This document shows, piece by piece, positions 52,245 to 60,771 of a DNA stretch of 64,000 nucleotides (positions are counted from its first letter, which is position 1; each line of letters starts with the position of its first letter). The position numbers and the translations under genes were made by a program. The stretch lies in assembly GCF_003428625.2 (NCBI RefSeq), contig NZ_QVQT02000005.1:186001-250000 (forward strand), in the 5' to 3' direction. The notes below the pieces were generated by a model, which saw only the letters and a program-made list of their open reading frames with translations, ran no database searches and had not been told where the DNA came from. The stretch is from Paracidobacterium acidisoli. GTDB taxonomy: Bacteria > Acidobacteriota > Terriglobia > Terriglobales > Acidobacteriaceae.

Positions 52245-52960
52245 GTGTTGCGGTCCGAATCTGCTGCGAAGCGCGCCCAGTAAATGGCCGGAACCAATCT
52301 GAATTGAAGAAAGATATCCGGCTTGCCGGCAAGACGAAATATCTCCTCTTCTTCTGCGCCGAAGCAAGGCTCGTTCATCTCCTCCAGCCGAAAGCCTGAG
52401 CAGGCCATGACATGAAACAGCTCGGCGAAGTCATAGCTGTAGGTCTCCATTTCGAAAAGACCCTCGGGCGTTCTGAAGCTACGGCGCCATCCATAGGAAG
52501 CGGCATTGGGATGCACGTCAGACAAGACAAGCCAGCCGCCACAGCGCACAATTCTTCTGGCCTCCCGGGCAAACCGCTCCAGATCTGAGAGGTATGACAA
52601 TACGAACGATGACAAAAGAAGGTCCGCAGAGTTTTTGAACAAAGGTGTCGCGGTGCAGTCGGAGTGAAGCAGCGTGGTGGAGCGCAGAGACTTCTTATGC
52701 GCCTCCGCGAGCATGGCCGCTGAGGCATCTACACCCGTCAGCGACGCTGGCTCCATCTGTTCCAGCCTGCGCAGCCAGCGGCCCGTGCCACATCCCAGAT
52801 CCACAATATGACCCTTCGCAAATCTCTCAAGAACCGGTGTCAGGCAACGTTCTTCGAGCGTGAGTAGTGGATTCGCTGCAGAGTCGTACCAGGGGGCCCA
52901 CAAGCGATAAGCATGCTCTGCCGTGAGTCGGGTCGGGCTCTCTGCGCGAGGAGAGGTCAT
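52241..52960 (-). CDS. class I SAM-dependent methyltransferase
   Basis: A 239-residue methyltransferase with the SAM motif HIVDLGCGTGRWLRRLE (about residues 50-66) and motif LLLSSFVLSYLSDLERF. The ATG overlaps the upstream radical SAM stop (ATGA), and its own stop overlaps the amidohydrolase start. One of three methyltransferases in this operon. The acceptor is unknown. Confidence 0.88.
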   Translation of the reverse strand: MTSPRAESPTRLTAEHAYRLWAPWYDSAANPLLTLEERCLTPVLERFAKGHIVDLGCGTGRWLRRLEQMEPASLTGVDASAAMLAEAHKKSLRSTTLLHSDCTATPLFKNSADLLLSSFVLSYLSDLERFAREARRIVRCGGWLVLSDVHPNAASYGWRRSFRTPEGLFEMETYSYDFAELFHVMACSGFRLEEMNEPCFGAEEEEIFRLAGKPDIFLQFRLVPAIYWARFAADSDRNT

Positions 52961-54420
52961 ATGCTTTCTTCCTTCGGTTTCCGTAGCCGGATCCAGTTCT
53001 GAGCCCAGCGCAGCTCTTCCGGCGCTGCATAAATGCGAAGGGAATATCGCCAAGAGGCAAGTGTGCGGAGCAAAGCGCGGCTCCACTTGCGTGCCTGAAT
53101 GTCCTGGACAGTAGGCCAGCGCGTGGAGACGACAGTTTCAAAATTGTCGATGAGTTGTTTGGTCTGCGGCTTGAGCCACGGCATAGAAGGATTGACTCGA
53201 ACGGTAAAGTTATACCAGCGTGGTGTGGCCCACTCATCCGGGGTGGATGGAAAATTCACCAGGCCATCAATGCCCCCATACATCTTGCCGCGTTGTGGAA
53301 CGGGAGTGTAGTGCTGCACGATGATCTCTGACGTGGGGTTGATACGCTTGATCGTACGAATGAAGGAAATCGTGGCCTGCGTGTCGCCTTCAGGATCTTT
53401 TGGATTGCCGACGACAAAGGAGAACTCGGGAATGATCCCGACCTGCCGCAGACGGCGCGCGACCTCCAGGGTCTGTTCGGTTGTGATCCCTTTTTTCATC
53501 TCCTGCAGTACGCTGTTCGATCCCGATTCAGCGCCGAAAAAGATCATGGTGCATCCTGCTTTGCGGATCAGCTCGAGTGTCTGCTGAGAGTAACGGCAGA
53601 TGGTGTCGATGCGGCCCTCGCACCACCACTGAAGCCCGAGAGGCGCAAGGCGTTCCATCAGCTCTCGCGTATGGCTCTCATTCACAAAAAAATTCATGTC
53701 GTAGAATTGAACGCCGTCCATTCCGTAGGCTTCTACGAGATGGCGGAGAATCGCCTCGGTTCGTGCCGGAGATTCCATCTTCTGCTTGCTGCCGAAGGCT
53801 TCATGCACCGCACAGAAAGTGCACTGAAAAGGGCAGCCGAGGCTGGCCTGATGGGCGCCAGTACGTTTTCCGAAAAAAGAAGGGCGCAAATAGCTTTCAA
53901 TACGCAGCCGGTGAAACGGGCTCCACGGAAAATCATCCGGGCTTTGCATGGACCGTTCCGGGTTGTGCATGCGTTTTCCAAAGCCGTCTTTCCAGGAGAG
54001 ACCGGCGACGTCGGAAGAGTCGCGCTGGCCGCGCACAACTTCGATCAGTTCAAGGAGGGTTTGTTCGCCCTGGCCCCGCACAGCGTAATCTACATAGTTC
54101 GCATTCAGCGTGGCGTCCCGATAAACAGAAGGGAAATACCCGCCCCAGACGATAGGTACATGAGGGTAACGCTCGCGAATCGTTTTACAGCTGTTCATCG
54201 CGGATACCATTTGAGGCCCGGGCATGACACTGACACCCAGCAGCTCGATTCGATTTGTTTCGATCAGGCGCGCGAGCGTTGCATCAGGATCAGAATCGAG
54301 ATTTCCATCGACAATCTCGTATCTCTCTCGCCCTTCAAGCACGGCCGCAAGGGCCATGATGGAGAGAGGAAGCCGTCGATTCTTCGGCTTCGTCAATTTG
54401 GGGTAATAGAGAAGAATCAT
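52957..54420 (-). CDS. B12-binding-domain radical SAM protein (1)
   Basis: A 487-residue enzyme. The N-terminal Rossmann-like domain (about 1-130: VMPGPQMVSAMNSCKTIRERYP, VWGGYFPSVYRD) resembles the B12-binding domain of BchE-type radical SAM proteins, but the classic DxHxxG is absent. The [4Fe-4S] site is C196xxxC200xxC203 (GCPFQCTFC). GAESGSNSVLQEMKKGIT is the second conserved region. Such enzymes perform C-methylation, ring formation or related radical chemistry. The start overlaps the preceding gene's stop (TAATG). Confidence 0.88.
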   Translation of the reverse strand: MILLYYPKLTKPKNRRLPLSIMALAAVLEGRERYEIVDGNLDSDPDATLARLIETNRIELLGVSVMPGPQMVSAMNSCKTIRERYPHVPIVWGGYFPSVYRDATLNANYVDYAVRGQGEQTLLELIEVVRGQRDSSDVAGLSWKDGFGKRMHNPERSMQSPDDFPWSPFHRLRIESYLRPSFFGKRTGAHQASLGCPFQCTFCAVHEAFGSKQKMESPARTEAILRHLVEAYGMDGVQFYDMNFFVNESHTRELMERLAPLGLQWWCEGRIDTICRYSQQTLELIRKAGCTMIFFGAESGSNSVLQEMKKGITTEQTLEVARRLRQVGIIPEFSFVVGNPKDPEGDTQATISFIRTIKRINPTSEIIVQHYTPVPQRGKMYGGIDGLVNFPSTPDEWATPRWYNFTVRVNPSMPWLKPQTKQLIDNFETVVSTRWPTVQDIQARKWSRALLRTLASWRYSLRIYAAPEELRWAQNWIRLRKPKEESI

Positions 54421-55421
54421 TACGCCCTCACCTGCCCTTCGTACAGATAAAACTGAGACGGCTCTCTGCGGCGTTTCATCTTCGCGATCCAGGGGCGAAG
54501 CCACCAGCGTATGCCGTACCACGCGCGATGAGTTGTCCAATCAATGCCAGTAGCGGAAAGACCATTGAGCATGTCGGGAGTGAGAAAATCCTGTGTCGCC
54601 AAAGCATCACTGCGCATACCAAAATGCGCCTGAAACTGCTCATGTCGTTCCGCGCGCATACGCTCACCGCTTGCTGCAAGTCGATAGGTCGGAGAGTCAA
54701 TAATCAGGACTGTTCCTCCCGGCCGAAGGCAGCGTATTACTTCGCGAAGAGTACGATCGTAGTCGGTTGAATAGTGAAAGGAAGCATTAAAGATAGCGAC
54801 GTGGAACTGCGCATCTTCGAACGGGAGCTGGTCCATGTTGGCCTCTATACGTGGAAAGAACTCCGCGAGTACCGGTGCATAATGGCGGGCAGCTTCGAGG
54901 CCATCGAATGCATTGCTGCAGAGATCGACCGCAACCGGACGGCAGCCCGCCAGCGCAAGCCGGTAACTCAGCCATCCATTGCCGGCTCCGATATCAAGAA
55001 CCCGAAGCCCTTGTCCATAACGAACCTGAAGCCGTGGAAGAATACTGCGTTCGAGAAAACGATAGCTGCGCCCGCGAATTAGCCATTGACCGGAAAAGCG
55101 TCCGGTCAGATCAGCGAAGGGAAGAGCCAGATAAAATGCAGGATGCGCAGATCCGCGGCCCTCACGGCGGCGAATCTCTTCATAATCGCGTACAAACGAT
55201 TCGATATTCTTCCGTCCAGACGCTGCCAGCATCCTCCATACGCCGCGCTTCTTGTGGATCTCGACACCACAGCAGACGCAGCGAATCCAGGTGAAAGATT
55301 CGTCGTCGTCGTGATGGGAGATCGAGCCGGCATTGCCTGCGCAGTCGGGACAGCGCAGCCACAACATATCGCCTTGAATCTGCGGATGGCCGACGGCAAT
55401 CGCCGCAACTGCGGTGGTCAT
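54420..55421 (-). CDS. class I SAM-dependent methyltransferase with N-terminal zinc-ribbon-like segment
   Basis: A 333-residue protein. C24xxC27 and C48..C51 (RCPDCAG, CVCCGVEI) form a possible zinc ribbon, as in several methyltransferases of surface and secondary metabolism. The SAM motif is VLDIGAGNGWLSYRLA (about 143-158), followed by IEANMDQLPFEDAQF and LREVIRCLRPGGTVLIID. It starts at an ATGA overlap with the previous methyltransferase stop. Confidence 0.86.
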   Translation of the reverse strand: MTTAVAAIAVGHPQIQGDMLWLRCPDCAGNAGSISHHDDDESFTWIRCVCCGVEIHKKRGVWRMLAASGRKNIESFVRDYEEIRRREGRGSAHPAFYLALPFADLTGRFSGQWLIRGRSYRFLERSILPRLQVRYGQGLRVLDIGAGNGWLSYRLALAGCRPVAVDLCSNAFDGLEAARHYAPVLAEFFPRIEANMDQLPFEDAQFHVAIFNASFHYSTDYDRTLREVIRCLRPGGTVLIIDSPTYRLAASGERMRAERHEQFQAHFGMRSDALATQDFLTPDMLNGLSATGIDWTTHRAWYGIRWWLRPWIAKMKRRREPSQFYLYEGQVRA

Positions 55422-56245
55422 AGCCCCTCCCTCACAAAATGAAAAAGTGTGTGATCTCCGGCATTGCGAAGGAGGGGGAACCTGCCAACCCAGCGGTCGA
55501 TTTGAGTCAGAACCGCAATCAGCGCCGGATATTTGCAGAAAAAGGGTTCCAGCCAGGATGGAGGAACCGTTACTCCAATGCCGCGCCATTCCCTGAGACG
55601 AAACGACGGCGCAAAAGCAGTCCTGATCTCATCCACCGTGGGAAAAAAGACCTGAACGGAAAGATTGCCCACATGGGCTCTCGTTCCTCCGGATTTATGG
55701 CGACGGAGGGCTTTTTCTCTTTGGCCATGTGCGTAATACCACACCATCTCCCACAGGCACGTACGGCCGAGCATGCAGAGAAAAAAGTTACCACCTGGAC
55801 GGATGAAAGCAGCAAGCTTCCTTGCCACAGAGGGTAAATCAGAACTGCAGTTGAGACCGCCAAAATTAGACAACGCGCCGTCGAAATGACCAAAGAGATG
55901 GAGTGTCTCAAGATCTTCGTTTGCCAGCACGGTGAAGGTCACGGGCGCCGAAGCGTCACAGCCGGCAAGTTTTTGTCTGGCTATATCGAGCATTCGTTCC
56001 GACGTATCACATGCTGTAACGGAAATTCCCTGCGATGCGAGATGAAGAGCATCTTCACCGGTTCCGCAATTGAGCTCAAGGATGTGCTCGCCTGCATGGA
56101 AGGAATGAGCTATCGCATCATGAACAAGAAATCGCTGCGCATTTCCGATGCAGGTGTGGGTGAATATCTGATCGTATGTCTCAGCGACAGTGTCAAATAC
56201 CGCTGATGAGGAGTACGTCTCAGGTATAGGCTCAGCTATGCGCAT
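55418..56245 (-). CDS. class I SAM-dependent methyltransferase
   Basis: A 275-residue methyltransferase; SAM motif ILELNCGTGEDALHLASQG (about 55-73), then FGHFDGALSNFGGLNC and LAAFIRPGGNFFLCML. A C-terminal 90-residue extension with WRGIGVTVPPSWLEPFF is shared with methyltransferases found beside radical SAM enzymes. The start overlaps the end of the upstream radical SAM gene by 10 bp. Confidence 0.87.
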   Translation of the reverse strand: MRIAEPIPETYSSSAVFDTVAETYDQIFTHTCIGNAQRFLVHDAIAHSFHAGEHILELNCGTGEDALHLASQGISVTACDTSERMLDIARQKLAGCDASAPVTFTVLANEDLETLHLFGHFDGALSNFGGLNCSSDLPSVARKLAAFIRPGGNFFLCMLGRTCLWEMVWYYAHGQREKALRRHKSGGTRAHVGNLSVQVFFPTVDEIRTAFAPSFRLREWRGIGVTVPPSWLEPFFCKYPALIAVLTQIDRWVGRFPLLRNAGDHTLFHFVREGL

Positions 56246-57657
56246 ACGCCTGTATCTCCTGTCGACGGATAGGTATAAAGCGAGCGGCGCCTTTCACCTA
56301 CAAGGGCAGTAAGTTCAGCAATCCGCGGGGCTGCTATCGTATCGAGAGTGGTTTCCTCTTTCGTGGCGCGAAGCTTCGCCAGCTCCACCTCATAACGCAA
56401 AAGCTCATCGGCTATACGATAGAACTCCCTTGGGCGGCGGCCTGTGAGTTCAAACTCCCGGTCTGAAGTCTGATCCCATGGCTTGATCTGAATCAATCGC
56501 GAAGCGACTTTATTGTAGTAAGGAGTCCCCTTGATGGGATAAGAGACTGTCGTCAGGAAAATATCGGGATTTGAAGACCGCACATGATCGATAGTTGCTT
56601 CAATATCCTCCAGCTCCTCGCCTTCATAGCCCCACATAAGAAACATGCCGGTTTGAATTCCGTATTGGCGGCACAGGGTTACTGCCTGACGAACGGCCTG
56701 CACGCTGACTCCCCGCTGCATGGAATCAAGAATCTTCTGCGAGCCGCTTTCAGAGCCGACCCACAAACGAAAACAACCCAGTTCGGCGAGTATGGCAATG
56801 ACTTTCTCATTCAACCGATCGGAGCGGGAGATGCATTCAAAGGGAATATGTATCCTTCTTCGCCGCAGCTCGGCCGCCCAGCGGGTAAGCCAGTCATGAT
56901 TGATCGTAAAAACATCATCTGCAATCCACAGCATGTCAGGCTTATAGCGCTCAATCAGCCATTCCAGCTCATCTGCAACAAGTTCCGGTTTGCGGCGGCG
57001 ATGAGTCTGACCAAAGACGGCATGACTGCACCACTCACAGCGAAACGGGCAACCGCGCGCGGTAATGATGGAGATAGAACCTTTGCCATGATGTGTGCGC
57101 CACGTTTCGACATAGCGATCCATGTCGATGGCTTCTCTGGCAGGCCAGGGCTGCGCATCAAGATCCGTGATCTGGGTACGTGAAGCCGTACGATGCGTAA
57201 CGCCGTCCTTTCGAAATGCAATGCCGGAGACAGCATCAAGTTCGGCTTCGCGGTTGTCTCGCCATGTTGTGAGCAGTTCCTGAAGCGTAAGCTCTCCTTC
57301 GCCAATCACAACCACATCCGCACCCGCGTCCAGGTATTCCTCGATGTAGGCTCCTGGCTCGGGGCCGCCGACGATCGTCTTCCAGCCAGCCTGTTTTGCG
57401 TCACCAAGAATGCTTACGATCTTCGGCCGCGTCATGAGATTTGCATAAATGCCGAGCACCGAAGGCGGTCCTGTATGGAGGCGCTCACGAAGTGCGGCGA
57501 AGGTCTGGAATGTGCTGTCGAATACTTCCACGGAAAAGCCCTTCGCTCTGAGGTGCGAGCAGATATAGAGAAGCCCCAGCGGCGGGTAGGGTTTCATAAT
57601 CTGAAGTTCCTTGGGATCTTCATAGAGAAAATAACCGTGGGTAAGCAGCAGTTCCAT
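56236..57657 (-). CDS. B12-binding-domain radical SAM protein (2)
   Basis: A 473-residue enzyme from the ATG at 57657. B12-binding-like domain at about 1-135 (MELLLTHGYFLYEDP, VGGPEPGAYIEEYLDAGAD, GEGELTLQELL), then C203xxxC207xxC210 (GCPFRCEWC) and WVGSESGSQKILDSM. It is a clear paralogue of the next gene (shared YPPLG.LY and HGYFLYEDP/HSYHLYYDR openings). AGGAG overlaps the 10-bp gap to that gene, giving coupled translation. Confidence 0.9.
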   Translation of the reverse strand: MELLLTHGYFLYEDPKELQIMKPYPPLGLLYICSHLRAKGFSVEVFDSTFQTFAALRERLHTGPPSVLGIYANLMTRPKIVSILGDAKQAGWKTIVGGPEPGAYIEEYLDAGADVVVIGEGELTLQELLTTWRDNREAELDAVSGIAFRKDGVTHRTASRTQITDLDAQPWPAREAIDMDRYVETWRTHHGKGSISIITARGCPFRCEWCSHAVFGQTHRRRKPELVADELEWLIERYKPDMLWIADDVFTINHDWLTRWAAELRRRRIHIPFECISRSDRLNEKVIAILAELGCFRLWVGSESGSQKILDSMQRGVSVQAVRQAVTLCRQYGIQTGMFLMWGYEGEELEDIEATIDHVRSSNPDIFLTTVSYPIKGTPYYNKVASRLIQIKPWDQTSDREFELTGRRPREFYRIADELLRYEVELAKLRATKEETTLDTIAAPRIAELTALVGERRRSLYTYPSTGDTGVCA

Positions 57658-57667
57658 CGTTGGGCTC

Positions 57668-59179
57668 CTATTCGCAGATACCGATTCCATACAGAATGGG
57701 CTCTTCTCCCATGCCGGATTGCAGCACCGGGAGCTGCGTGGGCACAGCATTTCTGCAGCGTCTTTCGAGACGGTAGACCTCGCTCCATAAATAAGCCGAG
57801 CGGCTGCGGTCCTGCCTGTCCGCGGGACGCGCATACTGTTCCACTTCATGGTGCAGCGCATTGCGCAGAGAGCGGTAGAACTCGTCGGTATAGGCAGCGC
57901 GGAACATCACAGTGAGATCATCGCTGTCGACCCAGTTGCGCTTGGCTCCGAGTTGTTCGCGCACCCGCTGATAAAAAACTGTGCCAGGAAGAGGATAGGA
58001 AACGGATACTCCGATGTCATCAGGCTGAGTCGTCCGCACAAGAGCAATCGTCTCTTCGATCTCTGCCAGGGTTTCACCGGGATAGCCGAATTGCAGGAAA
58101 AATGCAGCGCGGATGCCCGCTTCTTTGAGCCGTGCCCGTGCTTCGCGAATGGAGTCAACTGATAACCCCTTGTCCATTGCATTCAGGATCGCCTGCGATC
58201 CTGACTCGGCTCCCATCCACACCTCTTCGCAGCCGGCTCTTTTCAGGGCAAGTACAGTTTCTGAAGTCATAAGATCGGCGCGGCTTTGAATTTTGAAGGG
58301 CAGTGCGGCATCTCTCCGCTCTACCGCATCCGCAAAGTCCTGTACCCAGTGCCGGTTCAGCGCGAAGATATCATCGGCAAACCACAGGTGCTCAACCGAG
58401 TAGTCGTATTTAAGAATCTGCATCTCAGCGGCCACCGAATCCGCCGAGCGCAATACAAATCTGTTTCCGTAGATGGGCTTGGCGCACCAGTTGCAGTGAA
58501 ACGGGCAGCCACGGCTGGCTACCAGATTGGTGGAGGCACGGCCGTGATGTTCGCGCCAGATCGAGGAGTAGCGATGGATGGAAGCCAGGTCTCTTGCTGG
58601 CAAAGGATACTGGTCAAGCTCCATGGACGATCTGCGCGGGCCTGTTGAGATGATCTGACCATCCGGCTTGCTCAGGTAAGCGAGCCCGGTAATATTCCAG
58701 TCGCTCGTCAGGCCATCCCGAAGTACAGCCTGGAGCAGTTCGAGGATGGTGATTTCGCATTCTCCAAGCAAAACAGCAAGAAAGCCGTGGCTGAGGTACG
58801 CCTGCAGGTGGTCGGACGAATCGGAGCCATGTACGACAGAAGGAATACCAGCCGCGGAGGCCTGCCTTTGCATGTTGAAGCTGACATCGCGCATGCGCGA
58901 GAGGCACATTTTCGAGAGGAAGTTGAAGCTGTCCTCGCAAATGATCACCAGACGCGGACGATAGCGGGTTAGCGCTTCTTCAAAGCCGTGCTCAGGATCG
59001 TCAATCATGGTGTCGAACAACGCAACCGAGTATCCCGCTTCCCTGGCCAGCCCGGCCGCGTAGAGCGTCCCAAGCGGAGGATACGGTTGCTGACGCTGTA
59101 CCTGCTTGCGGTCGTAATACAAGTGATAAGAATGAGTAAAGAGAACATCCGTCCGTTCTCTGTCGATTTCCGCAGCCAT
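57668..59179 (-). CDS. B12-binding-domain radical SAM protein (3)
   Basis: A 503-residue enzyme and first gene of the operon; the ATG at 59179 has AGGAGG seven nt upstream. The N-terminal domain is about 1-155 (DVLFTHSYHLYYDRK, VVHGSDSSDHLQAYL), followed by C225xxxC229xxC232 (GCPFHCNWC) and WMGAESGSQAILNAM. The opening resembles its neighbour, so the pair arose by duplication. Methylation or C-C bond chemistry on a lipid, peptide or small molecule is possible; no precursor is visible. Confidence 0.9.
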   Translation of the reverse strand: MAAEIDRERTDVLFTHSYHLYYDRKQVQRQQPYPPLGTLYAAGLAREAGYSVALFDTMIDDPEHGFEEALTRYRPRLVIICEDSFNFLSKMCLSRMRDVSFNMQRQASAAGIPSVVHGSDSSDHLQAYLSHGFLAVLLGECEITILELLQAVLRDGLTSDWNITGLAYLSKPDGQIISTGPRRSSMELDQYPLPARDLASIHRYSSIWREHHGRASTNLVASRGCPFHCNWCAKPIYGNRFVLRSADSVAAEMQILKYDYSVEHLWFADDIFALNRHWVQDFADAVERRDAALPFKIQSRADLMTSETVLALKRAGCEEVWMGAESGSQAILNAMDKGLSVDSIREARARLKEAGIRAAFFLQFGYPGETLAEIEETIALVRTTQPDDIGVSVSYPLPGTVFYQRVREQLGAKRNWVDSDDLTVMFRAAYTDEFYRSLRNALHHEVEQYARPADRQDRSRSAYLWSEVYRLERRCRNAVPTQLPVLQSGMGEEPILYGIGICE

Positions 59180-59324
59180 CAAACAACCTCCTGCGATTTC
59201 TGTTTTCCCACTGTCGTACTGGCTGCGGTGTCAGGCCTTTGTCACTCCTTTGTCATTTGAGGCAGATCAGAGACTTACGCGCTTTATTTCAGCGCTAGGC
59301 TTTGATTTGAGTACACGGTGGAAC
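59180..59324. promoter_or_regulatory. divergent promoter interval of the radical SAM and kinase-like operons
   Basis: 145 bp separate the ATG at 59179 (minus) from the ATG at 59325 (plus). Both operons must start here. No convincing box pair or small precursor gene was found. Confidence 0.35.
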
Positions 59325-60326
59325 ATGCAGAACAGTCACATGGAAGAGCGGGAATTTGTCGTCTGTGCGCAGGGGCTCCTGTTCGCGGGCAGGCAGATTT
59401 TGCTGCGGACGAACGCTCCCAAAATCGCAGGCTATGTAAGCGACTTCTTCCCTGCATATGACATGGCGACGGATCACTCTGCAGGACCAGCGGCTGAGAT
59501 CACCCTCATGATTACGGAAGGAGAGTCCACGGCTGGCGATGGCTTTCCGTGGTTTAGGGGAAGAGGAGAATTCGCTGTCGCCCAATTTACCCCGGACGAC
59601 ACGCTGTGGTTCAATCTGCGAGCGCGCAGAGTCTTCGGCAGTTTCTCGGCTGCGGTCGCCAACGACCGCGAGCGCTGGCGAAGGCACATATTTCCAACAC
59701 TATTTGGCATTCTTGCCGCCGCCGTCGATGTTGCCCCGGTGCACGCAGCATGCCTTGCTCGGGATACGGGCGGCCTTTTACTGGCCGCACCGTCGGGGAC
59801 TGGAAAGTCAACTCTGGCCGTTGCTCTCGGTAGGCGTGGTTACACGTTTTTGTCAGATGACTGGACGTGTCTGGCGCTGGAGGAGGGTGTGATCCGAGCA
59901 TCGGGATTCCCAATGCCGGTAAAGCTCTTGCCCGATGCTGATCGCTTCTTCCCTGAACTCAGGAGCTATCGCACAGGCATTTCACTGAATGGCGAACTTG
60001 CCTTTGAGGTGTCGCCGGTCGACTGCTTCGGTCTCCAGCGTGTTCGCAGCTGCGCGGTCACCTGCATCATTCTCCTGGAGCGTACTGGGAGGACCGGCTG
60101 CGATATATCGGAGATTGATTTTGATGAGGCTGCGCAACACCTGATCGCAGAGATTGAGCCCCTGGAAGGAAGTCTTGCTGCCTGCTATGAGCGGCAGATC
60201 GATCTCATCCATCATCTGAAGGGCGCAGCTTGCTTTCGTCTCCATTTTGACGAAAACCCGGATGTAGTAGCTGAAGAGCTGGATGCAGTGTGCGGCCCAT
60301 GGATAAGACATGAGCACCGGTCATAA
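59325..60326 (+). CDS. HPr-kinase-like P-loop protein
   Basis: About 333 residues from the ATG at 59325; a TTG at 59250 extends the frame by 25 residues. The N-terminal domain of about 130 residues (REFVVCAQGLLFAGRQILLRTN) precedes a P-loop APSGTGKST (about residues 155-163) and FLSDDWTCL, the order seen in HPr-kinase/HprK-related kinases found in peptide- and lipid-modification clusters. It probably phosphorylates a small molecule or peptide. The next gene overlaps it by 17 bp. Confidence 0.72.
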   Translation: MQNSHMEEREFVVCAQGLLFAGRQILLRTNAPKIAGYVSDFFPAYDMATDHSAGPAAEITLMITEGESTAGDGFPWFRGRGEFAVAQFTPDDTLWFNLRARRVFGSFSAAVANDRERWRRHIFPTLFGILAAAVDVAPVHAACLARDTGGLLLAAPSGTGKSTLAVALGRRGYTFLSDDWTCLALEEGVIRASGFPMPVKLLPDADRFFPELRSYRTGISLNGELAFEVSPVDCFGLQRVRSCAVTCIILLERTGRTGCDISEIDFDEAAQHLIAEIEPLEGSLAACYERQIDLIHHLKGAACFRLHFDENPDVVAEELDAVCGPWIRHEHRS

Positions 60327-60771
60327 TGGAACACCCGCATCGGGTGACATGATGCATCGCCGCAAAGTGCTGGCGCTGAACGCCTGCTTTTTATGGGAGG
60401 GAAGGCGCATCGCCATCCGAACAAACTCTGTCGCAGTACTTCGTGCCGCGGCGTCAGCCGATTCTGACATGCGGATAGCTCCGTCTGATCGTGTCGACAT
60501 GCAATGGGAGATTGTTGCGGAGATCCCGGATATTGTTCCGAGAAGCAGGCTGAATTGCCGCGTGGTGCGTGACAGAGGCACGGTGTATCTGGATATGGGC
60601 CCGAGCCAGTGGTTTGCCTTTGATTCGGAAACGGGCAATGGAGCAGGTTTTGTGTACGGTGCTGAATCTGATGAAGAAACAGCAGAGAACGCAGTTCAAT
60701 ACCTGTCTCTCATTCTCAATCACCTCAAACCAATTCTTTTGGAAGAAGAACAGGGAACCTGGCAGAGATGA
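60310..60771 (+). CDS. stand-alone homologue of the kinase N-terminal domain
   Basis: A 153-residue protein resembling the front domain of the preceding kinase: RRKVLALNACFLWEGRRIAIRTN against REFVVCAQGLLFAGRQILLRTN, with DRGTVYLDMGPSQWFAF in the place of TPDDTLWFNLRARRVFG. No P-loop follows. It may be a substrate-carrier or partner subunit that split from, or duplicated from, the kinase. It overlaps the preceding gene and the next (ATGA). Confidence 0.65.
   Translation: MSTGHNGTPASGDMMHRRKVLALNACFLWEGRRIAIRTNSVAVLRAAASADSDMRIAPSDRVDMQWEIVAEIPDIVPRSRLNCRVVRDRGTVYLDMGPSQWFAFDSETGNGAGFVYGAESDEETAENAVQYLSLILNHLKPILLEEEQGTWQR

Noticed and set aside
53671..54450. 259-codon plus-strand open frame opposite radical SAM gene 1
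   Set aside because: Antisense to the CxxxCxxC-bearing gene; no motif and no ribosome site.
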